A stretch of 64,000 bases of DNA from Limnomonas spitsbergensis (GCA_037349105.1 JAYJMM010000112.1:4982501-5046500); one strand, 5' to 3'; positions 53,601 to 64,000 are shown, counted from the stretch's first letter. Notes: generated by a model from the letters alone, not told the origin. A program made the numbers and translations.

Positions 53601-56600
53601 ATGCCTTCATACCGCTGTCGAGGTGCTGCTTCCCTCCTCACATCATCCGATGCTGCCAGTTCCTCTACTCCCAGTCGTGCTGACGGCTGCGATGTGCACA
53701 GCCTGCAATTTCAGCTGCATGCCGGTTCCGGCAGGGCGAGAAGAAGAGCGGGGGCTGCCGCGTTCGGGTCCCTTACTCTCAGCAACTTGCCTCAGCAGCA
53801 GCTTGCGGTCAAGACATTAATGTCGTCTGCTCCTCATGCGACACCGCCCGCATCACCCGACGTGTTGCATCTACCGTTCGGAGTCAAGCAAGGTGAGCAG
53901 GGCTTTCATCACAACATTAAAGAAGTTCGGACCTCATGTCGAACCTCATATCGGACTCAGATCAATTTCTCATGAACTAAGGCGTAAGGTGCAGCTGAGT
54001 TCGGGGATTATGTGCGAATAGCTTCATACGCATGGGAGTGCCTCCGCATGGAGGGTTGCATGGATTAGTATGAACAATCATACCCCCAGCCTGGACACTC
54101 TTACAAACCAAGGTGTATGGTGTAGCTCAGTTTGTAGATTATTGACGTATAGCCTCAGCCGCTTAGAAGTGCTCCCGCAAAGAGGGTTGCATGGAACGAC
54201 ATGGGCAATCGCGGGGGCGATATCGAAAGTCATGAAGTAACCCCATGCACATGATGACATGAAGCATCTCGTGCTGCAGATGCTGCATGGAGCAGCATGG
54301 CTAATCTCAGTGGTGATATCAATTGCCAAGAATAAGGCATGGACTCAACATCAACATATGTAGGAAGTGTGTCCTGCTTTACATGAAGTACAGGCTGCAA
54401 TGCAAGACAGTCAGGCAGACTGTCATGTACTACACAACATACAGGAAGGGTCGACTGTACTTCAAGACAGACAGGTAGTCAGAACTGCACTAGAAACAGA
54501 CAGGAAGTATGGACTGCACAACAATACAGGCAGGAAGTATGGACTGTACTACAATACAGACAGGAAGTATGGGTGCTACTACAAGATAGGCAGGCAGGAA
54601 GTATGGACTGTACTACAATACAGACAGGACCTATGGATTGTATTTCCAGAGATGCAGGAAGTGTGGAGTGTGGACTGTACTACAGACAGGCAGACAGCCT
54701 GTCACGCAGTACATGACGAACAGGTAGTTTTTATAGACACTTCATTCTGCCCTTTACCAGAGTTCATTGACTGAGCCCATGCGACTTGTTTCCCCAATTT
54801 ATGGATCACTGGGTTGAGACTATAATCTGTCCTGTACCAGCGCCAGTGAATCGGGACCTGATGGCTAAGTCAGTGAGGGGCTCGGTTGTTAGCCTGCTGC
54901 GCTCAGAGCATGCCAGGGGCCGAGGGGTGGCTTCTGCTACTTGTGTTGCTGTTGTGCCACCGCATGACCTACATGCCCTGCCAAGTCAAAAAGTGGAGAC
55001 CCTGCTTTATTTTCGTCAAGCTAAACGACTGTTCCTGACCCAGGCCTCACGTCTTTAATATAAAAGACAATTGTTGGCTCTGCCTCCTCTTTGTTAACTT
55101 GCAAGAAAATGCTTTGTCTTTGCGAACATATAAGATGGTTTCCTACCCTTCTTAATCTTCTTGAACACATAAGACAATGCCCTACCCACCTTTTCCTTCT
55201 TGAGCCAATGAGTCCATGCCTGACTCTCCTTCATCTTCTTGAATAAATAAGACAATTTTCGACCCACCTTCATCTTCTTGACCAAAGAACACAATGCCGT
55301 ACCCTTATTTTTCTGCTTGAACTAAGAACATAATGCCCTACCGTTCTCTTCCCTCTTGAACGGATAAGACAATGCCCGCCCCTCCCTTTTCTTCTTGGAC
55401 AAATTCAAACAATGCCCTCCACACCCTTTGTGCCCAGGGAAGACAACACTTCAATACATTTGGGACGGCAACGTTGTGAAGGCTCTAGACGAGGACATGC
55501 TGCTTCTAGGAGCGGACAGCCCAGGTGTGGATCTAGGATCTAGGATCTATAACGTGCTTCCACTGGGAGGATCTAAGATGTATAACTTAGGAAACCTGAA
55601 GTCCCTTAACCCTGGTGAGGATCTAGGGTCCAGCATCATCCCGTCACCAAGATCTCCCTCCTCCTCCCTAGTAATTCTTGTAGGGATTTGGCCTTGCTCT
55701 GTTGGTTACCCCACTCCTCAAAACGAGCGCTGCAGGCGCAAAGAATTTCCAAATTCTCAGTGTCACCCGCTCGCTTTCGGGATCTTTCCGGTAACGAGCT
55801 ACTGCGGTGGACTCTAGGACCTAAAAGTGTTTGATGCCTTGTTTCGGTACAATTCGTACCCAGTACCGGCTACAAGAATCAGTGCTCCTCCCCCCCTCCC
55901 CCCGGGTGGGGTTCTTTAAGTGGGGTACGTCAAGCGTGTCGTTTCCTGTTGTTTGGATCAGATGCACAAGGTCACCCTGGTGAAGATCTAGGGTTCAGCA
56001 TCATCCCTTGACCTAGATTTCCCTCCTCCTCCTCTCCCTCCCCCTTGTTCCTTGAAGTGGGCACCGTCAAGCGCGTCGTGTCCCGTTGGTTGGATCAGAT
56101 GCACAAGGCATTCCTGCCCAGCAGCAAGGACGTCACGTCGGACTACTGGGAGTGGTTGAGGTGGAGGCTGTCACAGGTGAGGCGGGTGTAACAAAGCAAC
56201 ACTCGTGAGTGGCCTTTTGTTTCCAAGCCACCAGGCATATTATGATTAGTTTTGTTTAGTACCGGTGTTGTCTAGTGTTGTTTAGTACCGGTGTTGTCTA
56301 GTGTTGTTTAGTACCGGTGTTGTCTAGTGTTGTTTAGTACCGGTGTTGTGTAGTGTTGTTTAGTACCGGTGTTGTCTAGTGTTGTTTAGTACCGGTGTTG
56401 TGTTGTGTTGTTTAGTACCGGTGTTGTGTAGTGTTGTTTAGTACCGGTGTTGTCTAGTGTTGTTTAGTGTTGTCTAGTGTTGTTTAGTACCGGTGTTGTG
56501 TAGTGTTGTTTAGTACCGGTGTTGTCTAGTGTTGTCTAGTGTTGTTTAGTACCGGTGTTGTCTAGTGTTGTTTAGTACCGGTGTTGTCTAGTGTTGTTTA

Positions 56601-59600
56601 GTACCGGTGTTGTCTAGTGTTGTTTAGTACCGGTGTTGTCTAGTGTTGTCTAGTGTTGTTTAGTACCGGTGTTGTTTAGTGTTGTTTAGTACCGGTGTTG
56701 TCTAGTGTTGTTTAGTGTTGTCTAGTGTTGTTTAGTACCGGTGTTGTCTAGTGTTGTTTAGTACCGGTGTTGTGTAGTGTTGTTTAGTACCGGTGTTGTC
56801 TAGTGTTGTTTAGTACCGGTGTTGTCTAGTGTTGTCTAGTGTTGTTTAGTACCGGTGTTGTCTAGTGTTAGTTGTTTAGTACCGGTGTTGTGTAGTGTTG
56901 TTTAGTACCGGTGTTGTCTAGTGTTGTTTAGTACCGGTGTTGTCTAGTGTTGTCTAGTGTTGTTTAGTACCGGTGTTGTCTAGTGTTGTTTAGTACCGGT
57001 GTTGTCTAGTGTTGTCTAGTGTTGTTTAGTACCGGTGTTGTCTAGTGTTGTTTAGTACCGGTGTTGTGTAGTGTTGTTTAGTACCGGTGTTGTCTAGTGT
57101 TGTTTAGTACCGGTGTTGTCTAGTGTTGTTTAGTACCGGTGTTGTCTAGTGTTGTTTGGTACCGGTGTTGTGTAGTGTTGTTTAGTGTTGTAACAGGGGA
57201 ATACTGAGTATTCATCTCCCACCAGCAAAGAGTTCACCTCAGGCTACTGGCAGTAGCTCAAGTGGGGGTTCTCACATTTGAGAAGGCAGAAGATGTAATG
57301 CTGAAGGGAATCCAGGCAGGAGACTCAGACAGGAGATGTATTGCTGAAGGAAATCGAGGCAGGAGATTCAGGCGGGAGATTCAGGCAGCTGGTGAGAAGG
57401 CTTCCTACCCAGTGGAAGGTGTTACCTCAGCCAATTGGGACTCTGGGAGTGGGTCATGTGTGGGTTTCACATGTGAGTAGGCAGAAGGTGCAAGACTCAG
57501 TAGTAGAACATGCAGCAGGTGAGGAGACCCTCCTGCCCAGTGGCAAGGACATCGCCTTTGCCTAGGAGTGGCTCAAATTGATGATTTTACACGTGAGAAA
57601 GCTCGGGGATTGGAGATGCGGGAGGAATGTAGGTTCAAATGCTCTAGGGTAAAAGATGCAACACGTGCTATACTGAAATAATCTGATCTGGTACTCTACT
57701 TCCAAACCTCACAAACAACCATTTCCCCGCGCCCCTCGTTCTCTGCTTCCCACTCTCCACCCCCAAGCCTCACAAACAACCTTAACCCCGCTCCCCGCTC
57801 CAGCGCCTCCTGGACTCTGAGGAGCAGAACCGTGAGAATAGGCAATCGAGATTTGATGGGCGTCCTTGTGAGAATGAATTGAGCCACGCAATAACATCTA
57901 TCCCGCTCCACGCTCCCCACTCCCAGATCCCAGCCCTCTATGGCATCACAAAAACCTCCCGCCCCACTCCCCGCCCCACTCCCCGCCCCACTCCCCGCCC
58001 CACTCCCCGCCCCGCATCCCTGCCACCCATCCTCACAAACTCCATCCTGCTCCCCGCTCCCCGCTCCTCAACCTCACAAACAAATCCCTCGCCCACTCCT
58101 CGCTCCCTGCTCCCCGCTCCCCAGCCTCAAAATCAATCCCTCCCCCACTCCCCACTCCCCGCTGCAGCGCTTCTTCAGCCCTACATCCCCGCCACCCAGC
58201 CTCACAAACTCCCTCCTCCTTCCCGCTCCCCGCTCCCCAGCCTCACAAACAAACCCCTCCCCCCCACTCCCCACTCCCCGCTGCAGCGCTTCTTCAGCTC
58301 CACAATGCAGAACCTCTCGACGCAGTCCATGCTCCTGGCCCTGGGGCTGGGAGCGAAAAAGACCATCGCAGCATCAGCTGTCATCAATTGGCTGCTCAAG
58401 GACGGTGTTGGGCGCATTGCACGCATGACGGTTGCGACCAACCTCTGCCAGTCGTTTGACTCGGACCTCAAGGTCAGTCGGGTTCTATACTTTCATGGCT
58501 CAAGGTTGTCATAGGCACGACGGCCGCGACAAACCTGTGTCAGGTTTTCAACGCGGGGGTCTAGCTCGTTTAGGGATAAGGGTCAAGGGTTTAGGGTTTT
58601 CAACGCAGATGTCTGGCTCGTTTAGGGTTTAGGACTCAGTGCGAAGGGTTCTTGTGGCAAATATCACCTCTGGCCCGCCCCATGCACGGATGTAACCAAT
58701 AGCCTGCTTCGAAAGGGCCTGGCTGTTCAGTCCCGGAGGCAACTATAACTTGAAGGTCGGTCAAGGTCAGGGGGGCGGTGGCAGCATAATCCCCGCCTCT
58801 ATCCAATAGCCCGTTTTGGAAGGGCCATGCTGTACAAACCGGAATCACCTAGGAAGTCCATGGTCAGTTCGCAGTTTGTTTTGTTGCAGCACCTGCACAT
58901 CTGTTTTTGTTACCTTGTTTAAGTTCACGCAACCACCCACAGCCTTTTTGCAAAAGACCAGGCAGAGCGAACCAGGGGGAATCAAGGCACAAGAACCTAA
59001 AACACGCAACACGGGGGCAAGAATCAATCTGTACAAAAGGCTTTGGTTGGCCGGACCATGCAAACGCTGTGCTGCACAATTGAAAAACACTTTTTGGGGT
59101 CGGAAGCGTCAGACATCCATTCATGTGCCTGCGTGAGGATGTGTGTGATCCGCGAAGGCTCTTGCATGGCGAGGTAGCATGTATGGGGATGTTGGGTGCA
59201 GGCATGAGATGAATTTATTTGTTTTTTGCGCACCCTTAACCCTAAGCCCTTCACCCTTACCTCCTTAAGGGGTATATGTGCCGGCTGGTTATCACTGGGT
59301 TTATCGGGACCACAGCAATCGGGTCTAAAGCATGACCAATATGTGCTACTCATAAAGCAACGAGCCAGGTCACCAACAGCAAGCGACTGGGCACGCTGCG
59401 ACGGGGCCCCTCAGCAGGCGGCTGGGATGTGTTGCTGGGATGTGTAGCTGGATTGCACTGAACATATTTAGATATTATATTGTGACACAACTTATTTTGG
59501 CAGATGCCGTGGAGGCCCTATGCGTACCACACAGCACACACTGAAGCACAAAGGCCTCAATCTTGACAGACACGAAAACAGCATACAAGCATGCACAAAT

Positions 59601-62600
59601 GCAATCACTTACACACTCACACACACACACACACTCACACACACTCACTCACTCAAACACATCACACTCACGCACGCACTTTCCTGTGCGCAGCGCATTC
59701 GTTTTTTCACGTCCGTGATCTTTGAGGCGACCATTGGCTGCGAGTTCATCACGCCCTTCTTCCCCCAGTACTTCCTCGCACTTGCATCAATTGCGAATGC
59801 TGGAAAGGCCATCGCACTGTCAGCGTTTGTGTCAACTGCGGTGAGTTTTATTGTTTGGGTTGAGGACATTTTCGCCTATTGGGGTGAGGGTTCAGGATTT
59901 CGTTTGAAGAGCACTGGTGTGCACTGATGTGAGGGTGAAGGGTGTGGAGCATTTGTGTGCCCTAATGTGAGGGTGTAGGGTTTAGAGTGAATGGCATTTG
60001 TGTGCACTAATGGGAGGGTTTGGGGTGTGGAGTGAAGAGCGTTTGTGTGCACTGATGGGAGGGTATAAGGTGTTGGGCATTTGTGTGCACTGATAGGAGG
60101 GTTTAAGGTGTTGGGCATCTTGTGCACTGTCCGTGCCTTGTCACACCCTGACCTGCTGCCCCCATCGTCAATCACTGCAGCCTGCGATACCTAGGGGAGC
60201 CTGCACCGCTATCCTCCTCCTTGTGCATTGGCATCAGCGCTGTGCAATTGCGTTGTCATTCGGAAATCGCGTTAGGCCCCTTAATGGTTAGGTAGCTGAA
60301 TTTGCCTTGAAATTGCGGTGACTGAACCTCAGCTATGCAATTCAGCCACTGTCAGGCCCATAAATGGCTCAGCACTGATTATCATACCCTGACCCTCTGC
60401 CCCTTTGTTAATTGCCGCAGCCTGCGTTCCAGCGGTCGCTGTGTGCAGCGGGCAACCTGGCAGACCTGACAGCCAAGAACCAGGCACAGGTATGAGTCCG
60501 AGGCGGTTTCTAGGTGCGGTTAGCCTAGACAATCAGTAAAAATGGGGTTTGTACGTCTTTTCTGGCTGCCGTTTTTTTCTTGTCCGATTTCGCCCCTGGT
60601 CTTTTCGCTTCGCAAGAGAAAAATCCGCCCTGGCTTTATGAATCTCTCCCTCATGATCTCTGATTGCGGCATGACAGGGGGGGGAGGATGAGGATGTTTT
60701 AAGCTAGGCCATTAATTAAGGCCATTTAGGCCATTTATTAGGCCATTTAGGCCATTTAGGCCATTAATTTCCGCTAGGCCATTCAGTTGAGCACCTGACC
60801 GCACATCCCAATTTTGCCCCCTTCCCCCCCCACCCTCTCCTCTCTGATCCCCAGCACATGGTCATCGACACGGCTTTACGAATGGCCGCATGATCCCTGA
60901 TCGCGGTTTGGCCAAATAGGGGGAGGGAGGTTGGGATGTTAGCAATTTTAAGATATAGGCCATTCAGTTGAGCACTCCCCATACGTCCCTATTTGTCCCC
61001 TGGCCACACATCCTTATTTGTCCCCTTCCCCTCCACCCTCTCCTCTCTGTTCCCCAGCACATGGTCATCGACATGGTTGCGCTTGGGGTGTCGGCCGGAG
61101 CCATGTTTGCTGTACGGAATAGGTAAGCCCGTGGGGGGTCAAGCCTGACCATAAAAAAGGCAGGCTTTGTAAATAGTTTGATGATCCCGGCCACAAACCT
61201 GAAACTTCATCCCCAATCCCCATCACCCAAACTCGATACTTGAGTCCCAAAACATTGACCCATCCCTACACCCTGCATTCTCACCTATCCACCAGTGCAG
61301 ATACATCCTGACCCTGGCTAAAACAGTTTCATAACCCCCGGCCCTGAACACCAATCTCACACATCATTGAGCGTAGACGCACACTGCGGCGGCAGTGGCG
61401 GCGGCTGTGGCGGCAGCTGCTGCTGCGGCTGCTGCCGTGGGTTCTTAGGTTATCCTGGAGACCTGGGACCTCAACAGTAACTCCTGTTGGTTTCATAACC
61501 CCCAATCCTTAACCCCGATGTCACACATCATTGAGCGTGGACGCACGCTGCGTCGTGGCGGCAGCGGCGGCTGCTGCGGGTTGTTAGCAGGTTCTGAGGT
61601 TACCCTGGAGACCTGGGACCTCTACATGAACTCCTTTTAGTCTGCCCTCAGCGAGCATGGGTGCAATCTGCTGCTGCCCCTGACATGAGGGTTTTTTTAA
61701 ACCCTAAACTATATTGACTGCCTCGGAGAGCACGAGCGGATCCCGTTGCCACCTTGGGCCTTCGGATTTACCGCCGTATGGGTTTAGGGGTTCAGGGTTC
61801 AGGGACCACCCTGGACTTTGGATCTACCACCTTCGGGGTTTAGGGTTTAGGGGCCGCCCTGGCCTTCGGATTTACCGCCTTCAAACCTGAACCTGAACCC
61901 CAAACCCTAAACCCTCTCAACTCAGCGAGCAGGGTTTCGCATTCTGCTTCCGCTGCTGGCTTCAGGATTAAATGAACCTTGACTCCCAAACCCTGATCTC
62001 TGTACCTGGCGAGCAACCCTTGCACACCCTATAACCCTGTTCTCCAACCTTAGCGAACGAGGGCGCATTCTGCTTCCGCTGCTGGCCTTCCCGATCCTGG
62101 CTGCGTTTGACCTGTTTGCCATCTACCATGAGCTCAAGTCGGTGGAGCTCAAGATGCTCAACAGGGAGCGGGCGGAAATGGTTACGGAGCGGTGGCTGCG
62201 GACCGGCCAGGCACCCAGCGCAGCTGAGGTAGGAATAGGGATACTGCAGGGAAGGAGAAATTGGGAAAGGGGAGAGGGGGAGAAGGGAGATGGGACAAGG
62301 AGGGGTGGAAAGGGGGGGGGAATGGGGATTAGGGAGAGGAAGAACGGGGGAGTAGGAAGGGACAAGGAGGGGTGGAAAGGGGGTGGGGAATGGGGATTAG
62401 GGAGAGGAAGAACGGGGGAGCAGGAAGGGGCAAGGAGGGGTGGAAAGGGGGGGGTTAGAATGGGGATTCGGGAGAGGAAGAATGGGGAGCAGGAAGGGAG
62501 GAGTGGAGGATGCTGACCGGCAAAGCGCTGAGCTCGGCAGACGCGCGGGAAACAAGGGGCTGGAAGCAGGGGCGAGGATGAAAGGGGGGTGCGGGGAAGG

Positions 62601-63594
62601 CGGGCACGGGGGAATGGGAGGGGGACAGGGGGGGCAGGACAGCTGGTGCGAGAAAAGGAGAAAGGGGGGTCAGAAAGGGGAAAAGAAATGGGGAAAAGGA
62701 ATGGGGAGTGGGATTTTCACCAGTGTTGCTACCCATGTGCCCTTTTCATCCGCCTGCGTCTTTGGCCTCCGCATCTCGGGCAGACCCTCAGCTTTCGAGT
62801 TCCATTCCTGTTAGAAAGAAAGAAAGATGTACGCCCTGGGGCGTGGATTTAGGAAGGCACCCGTTCGGCCGTAGCACTAATCAGATCCAAGTTCCATTCC
62901 TCTTCAGATTGCATCCATACCCTCCATGAACCCTAGACCTTCCTTTCGCGGCCCCCCCCTGCCCCCTGCCCACTTCGCTAGTTTTTAGCTTCGACTTTGC
63001 AAAATATACTTCCTCGGACATACGCTGCCCAGTACTCACTCGGACGCGAGCCTACCACTCACTCGGACACGCACTAACCCTGTTGTCAACATTAAGGTTG
63101 GAGGAGCAGTTGCTCCCTCACACCCTAAACCACTCACCATGGGCTCCACAGTCTGCCCCCGACTCCTGCTGCCTAGCAACCCGCTGCCTGCTCCTGCCCT
63201 CCTCCGTGCTGCGTGCCAACAGATCAACCGAGGACAGAGGCTGCTGCGTCCCCCACACCCTAAACCACTCACCATGGGCTCCACAGTCTGCCCCCGACAC
63301 CCGCTGCCTAGCAACCCGCTGCCTGCTCCTGCCCTCCTCCGTGCTGCGTGTCAACAGATCAGCCGAGGACAGAGCCTGCTGCGTCCCCCACACCCTATAC
63401 CACTCACCATGAGCCCCACTGTCTGCCCCCGACTCCCGCTGCCGAGCAACCCGCTGCCTGCTCCTGCCCTCCTTCGTGCTGCGTGTCAACAGATCAGCCG
63501 AGAAGAGAGGCTGCTGCTGCCTCCGGACATCACCGGAGGCTTCCTCCCGCTCAGTATCACCTCGCTGGACCGCGTCATCAGCAAGCCTGAGCAG
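53601..63594 (+). CDS. RUS family protein (root UVB sensitive, DUF647), 3' end beyond window
   Basis: Nine exons: 53601-53892, 55438-55524, 56058-56176, 58287-58472, 59694-59840, 60421-60489, 61058-61122, 62054-62228, 63493-63594; 1242 bases, 414 residues, all in phase. The last ends at GTGGGT, so more follows. Exon 1 is Ser/Ala/Arg-rich, like a plastid transit peptide. Exon 2 has YIWDGNVVKALDED. Exon 3 (FLPSSKDVTSDYWEW) and exon 4 (STQSMLLALGLG, AVINWLLKDGVGRI, FDSDLK) give the DUF647 core. Exon 5 (GCEFITPFFPQYFLALASI, NAGKAIAL) and exon 6 (GNLADLTAKNQAQ) continue it. Exon 8 has hydrophobic sequence (LLPLLAFPILAAFDLFAIY). Exon 9 has LPLSITSLDRVISKPEQ. RUS1 and RUS2 of Arabidopsis act in plastids and in early seedling growth and vitamin B6 balance; which paralogue this is cannot be told. 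Confidence 0.94.
53981..54335. repeat. Three degenerate 120-bp copies in RUS intron 1
   Basis: AAGGTGCAGCTGAGTT...GAGGGTTGCATGGATTAG recurs as AGGTGTATGGTGTAGCTCAG...GAGGGTTGCATGGAACG, and more weakly at 54236-54335. The AAGGTG start resembles the exon 1 donor (CAAGGTGAGC). Confidence 0.6.
54365..54735. repeat. ACAGACAGGAAGTATGGACTG repeats
   Basis: About ten units of 25-40 bases containing GTACTACAATACAGACAGGA and AGTATGGACT in RUS intron 1. Confidence 0.82.
55085..55432. repeat. Roughly 45-60-bp echoes of the RUS exon 2 acceptor flank
   Basis: The polypyrimidine flank before exon 2 (CTTCTTGGACAAATTCAAAC, AATGCCCTCCACACC) recurs at least six times as CTTCTTGAACACATAAGACA, ATGCCCTACCC and variants. 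Confidence 0.78.
55600..56050 (+). repeat. Duplicated block before RUS exon 3, including a pseudoexon
   Basis: 55908-55972 copies the acceptor and first 50 bases of exon 3 (AAGTGGGGTACGTCAAGCGT, TTGGATCAGATGCACAAGG). 55612-55665 and 55972-56030 share ACCCTGGTGAGGATCTAGGG, CAGCATCATCCC and CCTCCTCCTC. An accidental frame joins them. Confidence 0.85.
56235..57195. repeat. 27-bp minisatellite in RUS intron 3
   Basis: About 35 units of TAGTACCGGTGTTGTCTAGT plus GTTGTTT, with occasional units lacking the TACCGG part and one single-base-level disruption near 56870 (GTGTTAGTTG). Confidence 0.95.
57205..57605 (+). pseudogene. Three degraded pseudoexon copies of RUS exon 3 end
   Basis: Each parallels CTGCCCAGCAGCAAGGACGT, ACTGGGAGTGGTTGAGG and the donor: 57214-57290 (CTCCCACCAGCAAAGAGTTC, CTACTGGCAGTAGCTCAAGT), 57400-57480 (TACCCAGTGGAAGGTGTTAC) and 57530-57600 (CTGCCCAGTGGCAAGGACAT, AGGAGTGGCTCAAATTG). 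All contain frame-breaking changes, so none is an alternative exon. Confidence 0.87.
57700..58286 (+). repeat. CCCCACTCCCCGC tract with echoes of RUS exon 4 acceptor
   Basis: The acceptor edge CCCCGCTGCAGCGCTTCTTC, AGC recurs exactly at 58160-58180 and in diverged form at 57798-57820 (CCCGCTCCAGCGCCTCCTGG). CCTCACAAACAAACCCCTCC-type units fill the rest. Confidence 0.85.
58500..58640 (+). repeat. Echoes of RUS exon 4 donor edge
   Basis: AGGCACGACGGCCGCGACAA, ACCTGTGTCAGGTTTTCAAC parallels exon 4 (ACGCATGACGGTTGCGACCA, ACCTCTGCCAGTCGTTTGAC). GTTTTCAACGCGGGGGTCTA then repeats at 58595. Confidence 0.78.
59870..60130 (+). repeat. 40-45-bp repeats after RUS exon 5
   Basis: CATTTGTGTGCACTGATGGG, AGGGTTTAAGGTGTTGGG and variants, about six copies. 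Confidence 0.85.
60125..60215 (+). repeat. Echo of RUS exon 6 acceptor
   Basis: CACCCTGACCTGCTGCCCCC, ATCACTGCAGCCTGCGATAC copies 60383-60432 (TACCCTGACCCTCTGCCCCT, ATTGCCGCAGCCTGCGTTCC) about 240 bases upstream. Confidence 0.88.
60695..61057 (+). repeat. Echo of RUS exon 7 start, with GGCCATTTAGG repeats
   Basis: 60778-60885 copies the flank and first exon bases: AGGCCATTCAGTTGAGCACC, CCTCTCCTCTCTGATCCCCA, GCACATGGTCATCGACACGG, then diverges (CTTTACGAATGG). The real exon is preceded at 60957 by the same AGGCCATTCAGTTGAGCAC. GGCCATTTA repeats five times at 60708-60770. Confidence 0.92.
61310..62053 (+). repeat. Echoes of RUS exon 8 acceptor edge
   Basis: The true start CTTAGCGAACGAGGGCGCAT, TCTGCTTCCGCTGCTGGCC has copies at 61921-61970 (CTCAGCGAGCAGGGTTTCGC, ATTCTGCTTCCGCTGCTGGC), 61648-61690 (CTCAGCGAGCATGGGTGCAA) and weaker ones near 61368 and 61528 that expand GGCGGC/CTGCTG words. 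Confidence 0.88.
62229..62720. repeat. Purine-rich AGGGGTGGAAAGGGGGG repeats after RUS exon 8
   Basis: Units of about 65 bases (AATGGGGATTAGGGAGAGGA, AGAACGGGGGAG) repeat three to four times at 62315-62495, then fade into G/A-rich sequence. Confidence 0.85.
63100..63492 (+). repeat. 135-bp tandem copies of RUS exon 9 acceptor edge
   Basis: Upstream units contain CTCCGTGCTGCGTGTCAACA, GATCAGCCGAGGACAGAG and ACCACTCACCATGGGCTCCA. The exon itself continues from the last unit (GTCAACAG, ATCAGCCGAGAAGAGAGGCT). Two complete decoy acceptors lie upstream, at about 63220 and 63357. Confidence 0.93.
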
Positions 63595-63900
63595 GTGGGT
63601 GGGGCGGGCGGGCGGACAGGTCTAGTGGGAGGGGCGGGCAGGCGGGCGGGTCGGGTGGGGCAGGCGGGTCGGGTGGGTGGGGCGGGCGGGCAGGCGGGTC
63701 AGGTTGGGTGGGTGAGGTGGGCGGGCGGGCGGGTCGGGTGAGTGGGGTGGGCAGGCGGTCGGGTGGGTGGGGCAGGCGGGCGGGCGGGCGGGCCAGGTGG
63801 GTGGGGCGGGCGGGTCGGGTGGGTGGGCAGGTGGGGTGGGTGGGGCAGGCGGGCGGGCGGGTCAGGTTGGGTGGGGGGGGGGGGCGGGTGGGGTGGGTGG
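63595..63900. repeat. GGGCGGGCGGGTCGGGTGG G-rich repeat
   Basis: About 305 bases of GGGTGGGGCGGGCGGGC-type units with runs of G, immediately downstream of the exon 9 donor GTGGGTGGG, whose sequence the units resemble. Quadruplex formation is possible. Confidence 0.9.
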
Positions 63901-64000
63901 TGATGGCCTGCAGCATTGATGATGAACACCGGTATGACACCTAGTGTGACCTGGTGTGACCTGGCTTGAGCAGTGATGGCCTGCAGCATTGATGATGAAC
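63901..64000 (+). repeat. Direct repeat at right edge, possible next acceptor echo
   Basis: GTGATGGCCTGCAGCATTGA, TGATGAAC occurs at about 63899 and again at the end of the window. CCTGCAG looks like an acceptor, so one may be an echo of the next RUS exon start outside the window. Confidence 0.5.

Noticed and set aside
61376..61440. GGCGGC/CTGCTG run as a coding poly-Ala stretch
   Set aside because: It lies within a degenerate echo of the RUS exon 8 acceptor region and has no phase-consistent joins.

Overview
The window is nuclear DNA of a green alga (chlorophyte). Three observations support this: a FLU-like regulator of chlorophyll synthesis and a plastid-type RUS protein are present; genes are split into many short exons with GT-AG introns; and the introns are GC-rich and full of minisatellites. 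Tracts resembling the plant-type telomere motif TTTAGGG are scattered through the introns. I cannot name the species. There are no bacterial operons, rRNA genes or CRISPR arrays.

Layout: (1) 15-9554, minus strand: FLU-like protein (FLP), six exons seen, 3' end beyond the left edge. (2) 11903-19025, minus: a BET/GTE bromodomain protein, ten exons, complete. (3) 19652-35312, plus: a BRAP2-type E3 ubiquitin ligase, nine exons, complete, head to head with the BET gene across 626 bases. Its intron 2 holds a 6-kb array of 150 units of 40 bp. (4) 37824-38753, minus: an intronless RING/IBR-like zinc-finger protein among MITE-like elements. (5) 40904-50001, minus: a MYB protein with two separate R2R3 domains, eight exons. 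(6) 53601-right edge, plus: a RUS-family (DUF647) protein, nine exons seen. All exon joins of the five split genes keep phase, which is the main support for the models.

The most unusual feature is in the introns. Beside most exons lie one to many degraded copies of that exon's own edge, including its splice site. Copies of the 3' splice site with the first exon bases lie upstream, and copies of the exon end with its 5' splice site lie downstream. Several minisatellites are amplified versions of such an edge. The extreme case is the 40-bp array in BRAP2: each unit repeats the real acceptor, and nearly all are followed in frame by a stop codon within four codons, so only the last acceptor opens the zinc-binding BRAP2 exon. 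I call these exon-edge echoes.

Two dispersed families are also present: a MITE-like element with inverted repeats of about 60 bp (35.9-37.8, 39.4-39.6 and 51.3-52.4 kb, plus a single end at 11.0 kb), and a SINE-like repeat of about 170 bp ending in a doubled GTAGCTGA motif (about nine copies). The genes are unrelated in function (chlorophyll control, chromatin reading, ubiquitination, transcription, plastid/membrane RUS function), as expected of a normal eukaryotic gene neighbourhood.
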